64,000 bases of DNA from Streptomyces sp. NBC_01669. Lineage in GTDB: Bacteria > Actinomycetota > Actinomycetes > Streptomycetales > Streptomycetaceae. The translations under genes and the position numbers were made by a program. The stretch lies in contig NZ_JAPEQG010000001.1 of assembly GCF_026339735.1 (NCBI RefSeq), positions 5,952,001-6,016,000 of the forward strand. Direction: 5' to 3'. This document shows positions 11,201 to 17,582 of this stretch, in pieces (position 1 is the stretch's first letter; every line of letters begins with the position of its first letter). The notes under the pieces were generated by a model. That model searched no databases and was not told the origin of the DNA. It worked only from the letters and a program-made list of their open reading frames with translations.

Positions 11201-11613
11201 GGCAGGCGGCCCGCGGTGAGACGGACGCGGCTGCGGTCGAGCGAGGCGAACCGGGTGAGATCGGGATCGCCGCGCCGGGCCGCCGGAGCCTGCAGGCTCC
11301 GCGGCAGCGCGTACGGCCCCGAGGCCTCCAGCTTCCGTACGGTTACCGGCAGACCGTCGAACGTCTCACGGGCGGCCTTGCGCGCGGCCTGGTCGGCCGC
11401 TCCCCGCTGCTCGCGCTCCACCTGCGCGGAGACGACGAGCGACGCGGACGCGGAGGAGCGGTGGGTGAGCGTGTGGCGCAGGGCCGCGTCTCCGATGGAG
11501 CCGGAGAAGGCGGTGAGCGCCGCCAGCACCGAGGTGGTGAGCAGGACGGCCAGAAGGGCTGCGGCAAGAAGGAGCCGATGCGCCCTCACCCGCAGAAAGA
11601 CGAACCCCGTCAC
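8290..11613 (-). CDS. FtsX-like permease, 1107 residues, first gene of operon
   Basis: This permease starts with a membrane helix (LLLAAALLAVLLTTSVLAAL), has a large outside domain to about residue 300, and then a four-helix block (STLMIVAVQLVLLAGYALLL). A second outside domain follows, and the C-terminal FtsX core contains LRALGAPRRGLARMIAAEQG. I chose the GTG at 11613 because AGAGCCGAGGGGGCCAG sits just before it; a GTG nine codons upstream is in frame but has no such site. It leads the operon permease-permease-ATPase. The transported molecule could be a lipid, peptide or antibiotic; the sequence does not say. Confidence 0.9.
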   Translation of the reverse strand: MTGFVFLRVRAHRLLLAAALLAVLLTTSVLAALTAFSGSIGDAALRHTLTHRSSASASLVVSAQVEREQRGAADQAARKAARETFDGLPVTVRKLEASGPYALPRSLQAPAARRGDPDLTRFASLDRSRVRLTAGRLPRAGSGKSGVPVEVALPSVAADVLKLKPGARLTLTDRLAEGTRLPVLITGLYEAADQADPYWQLDELGGRGVRKVVFTTYGPLLTDPAVLGSGRISSGDMAWLAAADFRTVTTDRIPALHTAATKGPKALLATPEFKAGALVQTSLPTVLDQIDRALLVSRSTLMIVAVQLVLLAGYALLLVARLLSSERGGETELLRARGGSRGRITSLAAIEALLLALPAAVIAPLLAGPLTRLLADRGELTRIGLRLDTGATGTVWLVAATVALACALAVVAPALAASAGMRSRSRAAALPGPVRAGADIGLLLIAAVAYWQLDRQTGSSGSGALSGDREGGLGIDPLLVAAPALLLLAGTVLTLRLLPPAARLAERRAAGGRGLSTALAGWQFSRRPLRGAGPVLLLVLSAAMGMLAIGQSASWDRSQGDQADFRTGASVRMVGGINGDPTKTGAYAQLPGVREAAPAFRTTVDLSGDRAADVVALDTAHADERMLMRGDLADGPADGLFASITPPKSARAGLLLPKGSREIRFDLQISVDSAAHRTSPSGMAPQVTVELEDRYGIPYRVLLGTVPADGRAHPLSLAVAAAGELAVTGFELNGTQPVGRSETHRVAVSRLRTVTADGTDQPVPVPAGFGWQGTLTTGLLNETRPGSPVHAAASDRDPLTVGYDTGSIPAEDAVYGVPALTVRVVAPRAEAPALRAVATDTYLKASGAKVGQDVDVTLAGETVRVKIVRSVRQLPTTGPGAATTAAAAEASRLRDGGALLLDLRALGQVLADRPNAVLTATEWWLSTDPGQTGKVAAALRAQPDTDPAQVLVRDEAARDLLGDPLGAGPQSALLAVAVVAAALAAVGFAVSAVGSQRERSAEFAVLRALGAPRRGLARMIAAEQGVLIAIALLVGFALGAVLTRAVVPLIVLTGQAAQPVPPVLVQLPAGQVAALLAGVAALPLLIVAALALRRADPAISLRHQGDN

Positions 11614-11803
11614 CTGGCCCCCTCGGCTCTGTCGCCCCACACGCCCCCCGACGCTCCCAGGATGCTTTCAGAGCGCCCCCACTGCTGGAAACCGCTTACG
11701 CCCACACCTTGATGGGATCGTGACCGTTATCCGGAGGCGGAGCACCACATTCCGCACAGTGCATGCGTGTGTGTGGGGGGGGCGAGGGACGGGGGCTGTG
11801 CCG

Positions 11804-12208
11804 TCAGCCCTCGGTGTTCACCATCGAGGCGGCGGCGTACGTGAGGTAGTCCCACAGCTGCCGCTCGTGCTCCGGGGACAGCCCGAGCTCGTCGAGAGCC
11901 ACCCGCATCCGGCCCAGCCAGGCATCGTGCGCGGCCCGGTCCACCCGGAACGGGACGTGCCGCATCCGCAGCCTGGGGTGACCGCGCTGCTCGCTGTACG
12001 TCCGGGGGCCGCCCCAGTACTGGATCAGGAACAGCGCGAACCGCTCCTCGGCCGGCCCCAGGTCCTCCTCCGGATACATCGGCCGCAGCAGCGGGTCCTC
12101 GGCTACTCCCTGGTAGAAGCGGTGGACCAGGCGCCGGAAGGTCTCCTCGCCGCCGACCTGCTCGTAGAAGGTCTGCTCCTGAAGCGTGTCGTGCGGATTC
12201 TCTGTCAC
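11804..12208 (-). CDS. Group II truncated haemoglobin (trHbO/GlbO type)
   Basis: This 134-residue globin carries the very conserved group II string QYWGGPRTYSEQRGHPRLRM. The haem-proximal histidine is His84 in RMRHVPF and the B10 tyrosine lies in HRFYQGV. The LWDYLTYAAAS helix and a short tail end it. Family members bind O2 and NO and take part in redox or nitrosative protection; location is cytoplasmic. The GTG at 12208 gives the normal family length with a short N-terminal extension. The frame is open further upstream, but that sequence is low-complexity and not coding-like. The gene stands alone. Confidence 0.92.
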   Translation of the reverse strand: MTENPHDTLQEQTFYEQVGGEETFRRLVHRFYQGVAEDPLLRPMYPEEDLGPAEERFALFLIQYWGGPRTYSEQRGHPRLRMRHVPFRVDRAAHDAWLGRMRVALDELGLSPEHERQLWDYLTYAAASMVNTEG

Positions 12209-12537
12209 CCGTCCATGGTCGCAGACGCACCGGCCGAGGACCCGGGACCTAGGACCCGGACCCGGCAGACCCGGACGGCTCACTTCCCCCGGGGCGCCCA
12301 GCTGTGCCCGTACCGCCGGGAGAGCAGCCCGCCGGCGAAGGGCGCCCGCCGGCCGGGGTGCGGGTGCCTGCGACCGTGTTGCGGAGGAGAACGCGGAGTG
12401 TGCGAGCAGCGAGTGGAGGATGATCGATCGAATCGGCCGGAAACGGCGGGCCCGGGTGGCGTGTACCTGGCGTCCGTCAGCTCCGGTCCGCCGTCCGCCT
12501 CGTCGCTTCCCGGGGGCGCGAGCAGGAGAGTGGAGGT
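12209..12537. other. 329-bp intergenic region between divergent globin and methyltransferase genes
   Basis: It must hold both promoters. The 20 bases before the methyltransferase ATG contain GAGAGTGGAGGT, its ribosome site. A minus-strand frame ending at 12280 closes with RRYGHSWAPRGK and could be a very small protein, but I see no convincing start or ribosome site. No clear operator was found. Confidence 0.5.
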
Positions 12538-13521
12538 ATGGGCCCACACCTGGATCAGTTCGCGGCGGCCGGCGCCGAAGCCCGGCGGGCGATGCTGCGG
12601 GGGATCGTCGCGGGCGGGGCGCTGGAGGACCCCGCCTGGCGTGCCGCGTTCGAGGCGGTGCCCCGCCATCTGTTCGTGCCGTACTACTACGTGACCGGAA
12701 CCAGCGGGCCCGAACGGCTCTGGTGCGAGGACCCCGACCCGGCCCGGCGGGCCCAGTGGCTGCACGGCGCGTACGCCGACGGGGCGCTGGCCACCCGGAT
12801 CCGGGACGGCGAACTCGTCTCGTCGAGCAGCCAGCCGTCGCTGATGGCCCAGATGCTGGAAGAGCTGGACATACGGGACGGCCACACCGTTCTGGAGATC
12901 GGCGCGGGCACCGGCTACAACGCCGCGCTGCTCGCCCACCGCCTCGGCGACGACGCGGTGACCACGATGGACCTCGACCCGGAGATCACGGAGTCGGCCC
13001 GCAACCATCTGTCGGCGGCGGGCTATCACCCGGCGGTGATCACCGGGGACGGGGCGCGGGGTTGCCCCGAGCGGGGCCCGTACGACCGGATCATCGTGAC
13101 CTGCACCCTGCCGTCCGTACCGCAGGCCTGGCTGGCGCAGTGCAGGCCGGAGGCGCGGATCCTGGCACCGTTCGCGACCGGTCTGATCCTGCTGCGGGTA
13201 TGCCCGTCACCGCACGGCCCGTATGCCGAGGGGCGGTTCCTGCACACACCCGCGTATTTCGTGCCCTTGCGCGGGGCGCCACCGCCGGTGCGCCACCCGC
13301 ACGGCGGCGGAGTGCCGAGGCGGGTGGCCGAGAACGAGTTGTTCCGGTTCCTGCTGACGCTGACCGGCGCCACCCTCGACCCGCGTGAGGCCCTCTCCCT
13401 CTGGCAGCGCGAGAAGCGCCCCGAGCGGGAGAGGTTCGGCATCACCCTCCGGGACGGGCGGCAGTGGGCCTGGCTGGACGACCCCGAGGGGCCGTACGCC
13501 TGGCCACTGATCGCCGGCTGA
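12538..13521 (+). CDS. Protein-L-isoaspartate O-methyltransferase-like SAM methyltransferase
   Basis: This 327-residue protein has a PCMT-type fold. An N-terminal helical region ends in VPRHLFVPYYYV, a common PCMT lead-in. SSSSQPSLMAQMLEEL comes next, then the SAM-binding motif I VLEIGAGTGYNAALLA (around residue 118). Motifs follow in TTMDLDPEI and GDGARGCPERGPYDRIIVT. The C-terminal 110 residues are longer than in classical PCMT (about 210 residues) and resemble the extended actinobacterial group. Some members of that group modify peptides, but there is no peptide precursor here. The ATG is well supported by AGTGGAGGT upstream. It converges on the FHA gene. Confidence 0.85.
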   Translation: MGPHLDQFAAAGAEARRAMLRGIVAGGALEDPAWRAAFEAVPRHLFVPYYYVTGTSGPERLWCEDPDPARRAQWLHGAYADGALATRIRDGELVSSSSQPSLMAQMLEELDIRDGHTVLEIGAGTGYNAALLAHRLGDDAVTTMDLDPEITESARNHLSAAGYHPAVITGDGARGCPERGPYDRIIVTCTLPSVPQAWLAQCRPEARILAPFATGLILLRVCPSPHGPYAEGRFLHTPAYFVPLRGAPPPVRHPHGGGVPRRVAENELFRFLLTLTGATLDPREALSLWQREKRPERERFGITLRDGRQWAWLDDPEGPYAWPLIAG

Positions 13522-13530
13522 GAAACCCGG

Positions 13531-14700
13531 TCAGCCGCGGCGGATGGTGATCGTCGTCCACGCCCCGACATGCACCTGGTCGCCGTCCTGGAGCGGTACG
13601 GGGACGTAGGGCTGGATCGGGTCCTCGGCGCCGTTCAGCGTGGTGCCGTTGGTGGAGTTCTGGTCGACCACGGCCCAGCTGCCGTCGGGCTGCTGCACCA
13701 GCACCGCGTGCTGGTGCGAGACGCCCGGATCCTCCGGCGGCACGGACAGATCGACGTCGGGGGACTCACCGGTGCTGTGCCGGCGACGGCCGATGGTGAC
13801 CTGGTTGCCGGTGAGCGGCAGGCGCTGCTCCGGGGAGTACGCGGGCAGGTTGAGCCCGGTCGCCTCGGGGCCGCTGCGCTGCATCATCGCCAGGAAGTAC
13901 TCACGGTCCGGGGCGATGACCGCCGTCCAGCCCGCGGGCGCCTGGTTCTGGTTCGGGCCCTGATTCGGGCCCTGGCTCTGGAACGGCTGTTGCGTCGGCA
14001 CCTGCTGCTGCGACGGCGGTGGCAGCATCCAGTCGTCACCCGTGGCCTGCGGCTGCGGCGGCGCGGGCGGGCCGGACTGCTCGAACGAGGGCGGCGCGCT
14101 CTGCTGCTGGAACGGAGGCGGAGGCGGCGGACCCTGCTGCAGGAACGACGGCGCAGGAGGCGGGGCCTGCTGCTGGAAGGACGGGGGCGGCGGGCCCTGT
14201 TGCTGGAACGGGTGCGGCGCCTGCTGCGGGCCCGGCGCCGGGGGCCCGGCGGTGAGCGGCTCGGCCGGGCGGTTCACCTGTGAGGGGCGTGAGCTCTGGT
14301 ACTCGTACGGATCGCGCTGCTGCGGTGGCGCGGGGGGCCCCTGCTGCGCCTGGAAGCCCGGCGGCAGGTTCAGACCGGGCACCGGACCGCCGGGGCCGGG
14401 CCCGCCGGGCTGCGGGGCCAGCGGGGTGTACGACGTCGCCGTGTTCGTGAGGAAGTTCCAGCGACACTCCTCGCAGAACGGCGCCATCGCCTCACGCGGG
14501 GTGCGGCACTGCGGGCAGAGCTCTGCCTGCTGGGTGGCGTCGGAGCCGGGGCCCTGCGGGTAGCCGTATCCGGGCGCGGGCGGTGGTGGAGGCGGCGGGG
14601 GGACTGCTCCCGCAGGCGCGCCGGCTCCGGCCATGCGATGGCCGCAGACCTCGCACCAGTCCTCGGAACCCGACTGGTGTCCGTTCGGGCAGGTCGGCAT
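13531..14700 (-). CDS. FHA-domain phosphothreonine reader with N-terminal zinc ribbons
   Basis: This 389-residue protein opens with two Cys-rich zinc ribbons (Cys4, Cys16, Cys19; then Cys62, Cys65, Cys76, Cys79). A long Pro/Gln-rich disordered linker (about 90-270) follows, with repeated FQQQ/PPPP units, and an FHA domain ends the protein (about 285-389). The FHA hallmarks are present: TIGRR, VSHQH and NSTNGTTLNG, which hold the phosphothreonine. It is the last gene of the operon with pknG and a PP2C phosphatase, so it is a likely reader or substrate of that kinase. It is over twice as long as GarA/OdhI and not a simple orthologue. GAGAGGGGGAAG precedes the ATG. Confidence 0.9.
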   Translation of the reverse strand: MPTCPNGHQSGSEDWCEVCGHRMAGAGAPAGAVPPPPPPPPAPGYGYPQGPGSDATQQAELCPQCRTPREAMAPFCEECRWNFLTNTATSYTPLAPQPGGPGPGGPVPGLNLPPGFQAQQGPPAPPQQRDPYEYQSSRPSQVNRPAEPLTAGPPAPGPQQAPHPFQQQGPPPPSFQQQAPPPAPSFLQQGPPPPPPFQQQSAPPSFEQSGPPAPPQPQATGDDWMLPPPSQQQVPTQQPFQSQGPNQGPNQNQAPAGWTAVIAPDREYFLAMMQRSGPEATGLNLPAYSPEQRLPLTGNQVTIGRRRHSTGESPDVDLSVPPEDPGVSHQHAVLVQQPDGSWAVVDQNSTNGTTLNGAEDPIQPYVPVPLQDGDQVHVGAWTTITIRRG

Positions 14701-14787
14701 GTCGGCGCTTCCCCCTCTCCTCGTCCGGCCCCGGGGGCCGTCATTTTTTATCGCTTCGCCACGTCGCTGAGCTGCGCGGCCCTCGTG

Positions 14788-16149
14788 TTATTTCTTCACG
14801 CGGACGGTCTTGGTGGAGCGCGTTTCGAGGGTCATCTCGTCGGCCTCCGCGACCTTCGCCTTCAGTCGCACAGTACCTGTCGCCGCATCGACGACGTCGA
14901 CCACCTTCGAAAGCAGTTTCGCAGTGTCCTCGTTCCCGGACGCCGATGCCAGCTGCACCGCACGGCCGAGTTTCGCCGTCGCTCCGTCGAAGTCTCCCGA
15001 CTTGCGCGCATCGAGCCCCTGCTGGATGACTTGTGCCAGTTCCGCCTGGCCGGTGTAGTGCGCGACCTGCGGATTGATCGAGGTGGATGCCACCATGTCG
15101 TCCGTCCACACCGCCCGTACCAGCCCCTGCGAGAGGACCTGCGGAGCCGCCGCGCCCGACGGGTCGGGGAGGATCAGCGAGACGCGGGCGGCGAGCATCT
15201 CCTGCCCGATCCCGGCCTCCGGCACCCGTACACACACGTGGTAGTCGCGGGACTCGTCACCCCAGGAACCGGTCGGGTAGTCCCCGGCGCGCGGGCTCGC
15301 CCCGGTGCGGCGGTCGGTCAGTTCGGCGACCGTCGGCGCGACCTGCTTCACGAATTTGATCTCGACCCCGACGGGCGTCCACAGGCGCAGCGCCACGTCC
15401 GCGACCTCCTTGCCCATCACGTTCTCCATCATCTGCGTGAAGTCCGCGGCGAGCCCCGCCGGGTCGGCGACGATGTCGGCCGTGCCGAGCAGTGCCGAGG
15501 CTATGGCTGTGACCTCTTTCACCTCCCAGTCGGTTCCGACACCACGGGCGTCACAGGTGAAGCGGCCCGCACACGCGTCGAGCGCGGCCCGCAGGTCCTC
15601 CGGCGACTCGTGCTCGTTGCGGCCGTCGGTGAGGAGGATGCCGTGCCGGATGTCCACGTCGGCGGCACCGAGCAGCCGGTCGGTCAGCCGCAGCCAGGTG
15701 CCGATCGCCGTACCGCCGCCCGCGCTGAGCCGGCGCAGCGCCTCCTTCGCCTGGGTGCGGGTCTGCGCGTCGGCCACGGCGAGGCGGCCGTTGCCCGGAT
15801 AGACCTCCTTGGCGATGTGCGTACCGCCGACCACGGCGAACGAGGTGCCGTCGCGCAGGGTGTCGATGGCCGCGGCCGTCGCATCACGGGCGTTGCGCAT
15901 CTTCGTCGGCGGATAGTCCATCGAGCCGGAGCAGTCCACCATGATCACCACGGCCGCTTTCGGCCCCTGGCCCGGCAGCCGCGCGGGCGAGAGAGTCGCC
16001 CCGGTCAGCGGAACGCCACCGGTGGTGCCGCCGCCGGTCGAGGTGACCGTGACGATCGCGTTGACCTCGCGGCCGCCCTCCGGCAGATATTCGTTCTGGT
16101 ACACCTCGACGGAGAACTGCGGCACGTGGGACTTGGAGAAGTTGGCCAT
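14788..16149 (-). CDS. VWA (von Willebrand factor A) domain protein, TerY-like
   Basis: This 453-residue soluble protein has a VWA domain from about residue 65. Its MIDAS metal site is intact in VMVDCSGSMDYP-type spacing (here IMVDCSGSMDYP), with later acidic and Thr positions in GGGTAIGTW and GILLTDGRNEHE. The C-terminal part has beta-rich segments and a final helical region with a tetratricopeptide-like flavour (ELAQVIQQGLDARKSGDFDG). VWA proteins encoded beside a PP2C phosphatase and a kinase form the TerY-P triad, and this trio fits. An AGGAGCC site precedes the ATG at 16149. Confidence 0.88.
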   Translation of the reverse strand: MANFSKSHVPQFSVEVYQNEYLPEGGREVNAIVTVTSTGGGTTGGVPLTGATLSPARLPGQGPKAAVVIMVDCSGSMDYPPTKMRNARDATAAAIDTLRDGTSFAVVGGTHIAKEVYPGNGRLAVADAQTRTQAKEALRRLSAGGGTAIGTWLRLTDRLLGAADVDIRHGILLTDGRNEHESPEDLRAALDACAGRFTCDARGVGTDWEVKEVTAIASALLGTADIVADPAGLAADFTQMMENVMGKEVADVALRLWTPVGVEIKFVKQVAPTVAELTDRRTGASPRAGDYPTGSWGDESRDYHVCVRVPEAGIGQEMLAARVSLILPDPSGAAAPQVLSQGLVRAVWTDDMVASTSINPQVAHYTGQAELAQVIQQGLDARKSGDFDGATAKLGRAVQLASASGNEDTAKLLSKVVDVVDAATGTVRLKAKVAEADEMTLETRSTKTVRVKK

Positions 16150-16230
16150 CTGATCGGCTCCTGGCAGAGGTGGCAGAGCTGGCAAAGGTCGCAGCGGACA
16201 AGGGCGAGGGCAGTACCGGACGTGGGGCCG

Positions 16231-17580
16231 TTACGCCGATCCTGCCCCTGGTGACGGCACGGCGAACGGCAGCAGAGCCACTGTTACGTTGTCGTGGCCC
16301 CCACCGTCCAGCGCGTGACCCACCAGGACCTGGGCGCCGTGCAGCGGTCGTTCGTGCGCATCGGCCGGTACCGCGGCGGCCATCTCGGCCGCCGATTCCG
16401 CGTAGTTCCACAGGCCGTCCGTGCACACCACGACCAGACCCGGCCGGTCCGGTTTGAACGACGCGGTGTGCGGCTCCAGTTCGTACGCATCGGCGCCGAG
16501 CCAGCCCGTGATGGCGTGGGCGCGCTCGTCCGCGTACGCCTCCGCCTCGTTCATCAGGCCCGCCGCCACCATCTGCGCGGCCCAGGAGTCGTCCTCGGTG
16601 AGGCGTGCGGGAGGGTGAGTGCGGTCGTCCGGCACCCAGTAGACGCGGCTGTCGCCGACCCAGCCGACGACCAGGAGTCCACCGGCGCTGATCGCGCCGA
16701 CGAGGGTGCACGCCGGGGCGTTCGTGTGGTGGTGCGGATCGTGCTCCATGGCCCGGCCGTCGTCGTGGGCCAGCGCGTTGACCGACTCGGCCGCCGCGAC
16801 GATCGCGTCGTGCATCGCCTGCTGCGGGTGGGCGCCGTGCGGCAGCGACTCCAGCAGCGCCTCGTTGGCCGCCGTCGCGGCGGCGGCCGAGGCCTCGTCG
16901 GGGCGGCTCGCCGAGGAGACGCCGTCGCAGACGATCGCGACGACGGCCGGGGAGCCGTCCGGCAGGGCGGTCGTCGACACGGCGAACGAGTCCTCGTTGC
17001 GGTGATGGCGCAGACCGCGATCGCTGACGGCCGCCACCGAACCGAGCTCCTGCTCCATGTGGTCGCGCTCGCGGGGCTGGGCGTGGCCGCAGTTCTCGCA
17101 GTAGCCGTCGGTGTCGACATGACCGGCGCGGCAGGCCACGCACACCTTGGTGCCCGCCGTGCGTTCCTGCTCCGGGGCGGCGCCGGTGGTACGGGGATCG
17201 GGAGCGACGGGTGCCGCAGGCGCAGCCAGTTCGAAGTCGCCCGACCCGCCCGGTCGGTCGAAACGGACTCCGGCGGGCGGATCGGCCGGGCCGGACGGCT
17301 CCGACCGGTCGGCGGCGGACGCGGCCGACCACTCCACCGAACCGGAGGCCGCCGCGGTGTGCCCGCCCGGGCCGGCCACCGGCGCACCGGTCCCTTGCGC
17401 ACCGGTCACGGGCGCACCGGTCACCGGCACGGTGATCGCGACGGTCGGGCGGTCCTCCGGCGGCGCGGGTACGACCGACAGGTCGTACCCGCACGCGCCG
17501 CAGAACAGGTCGCCCGATTCCAGCGGCTCCTCGCAGTTGGGACACCTCGACAAGGCGGTCTCCTGGTGCATCCGCGACAT
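16231..17580 (-). CDS. PP2C-family Ser/Thr protein phosphatase with two zinc ribbons
   Basis: This 449-residue protein begins with a zinc ribbon (Cys13, Cys16, Cys27, Cys30), has a Pro/Thr/Gly-rich linker with VTGAPVTGAQGTGAP repeats, and a second ribbon (Cys147, Cys150, Cys161, Cys164). A complete PP2C domain follows, with motifs SDRGLRHHRNEDSF, AIVCDGVSSAS, VGWVGDSRVYW, VVCTDGLWNY and GGHDNVTVALL, including the metal-binding aspartates. It should dephosphorylate targets of the upstream kinase. The start is two bases after the pknG stop; a GTG at 17586 that overlaps the stop is an alternative. No membrane segment is present. Confidence 0.93.
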   Translation of the reverse strand: MSRMHQETALSRCPNCEEPLESGDLFCGACGYDLSVVPAPPEDRPTVAITVPVTGAPVTGAQGTGAPVAGPGGHTAAASGSVEWSAASAADRSEPSGPADPPAGVRFDRPGGSGDFELAAPAAPVAPDPRTTGAAPEQERTAGTKVCVACRAGHVDTDGYCENCGHAQPRERDHMEQELGSVAAVSDRGLRHHRNEDSFAVSTTALPDGSPAVVAIVCDGVSSASRPDEASAAAATAANEALLESLPHGAHPQQAMHDAIVAAAESVNALAHDDGRAMEHDPHHHTNAPACTLVGAISAGGLLVVGWVGDSRVYWVPDDRTHPPARLTEDDSWAAQMVAAGLMNEAEAYADERAHAITGWLGADAYELEPHTASFKPDRPGLVVVCTDGLWNYAESAAEMAAAVPADAHERPLHGAQVLVGHALDGGGHDNVTVALLPFAVPSPGAGSA

Positions 17581-17582
17581 CT

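Noticed and set aside
11761..11790. GT/G-rich run in the gap between the FtsX permease and globin genes
   Set aside because: Simple low-complexity sequence with no repeat unit that recurs and no gene context.
12280..12400. Minus-strand frame ending RRYGHSWAPRGK as a small gene
   Set aside because: No credible start or ribosome site, and the upstream part of the frame is Arg/Pro-rich noise.
14726..14750. GC hairpin followed by TCATTTTTT, like a plus-strand terminator
   Set aside because: The arms CGGCCCC/GGGGCCG leave only a one-base loop, and no plus-strand gene is transcribed through it. It lies inside the minus-strand VWA-FHA operon.
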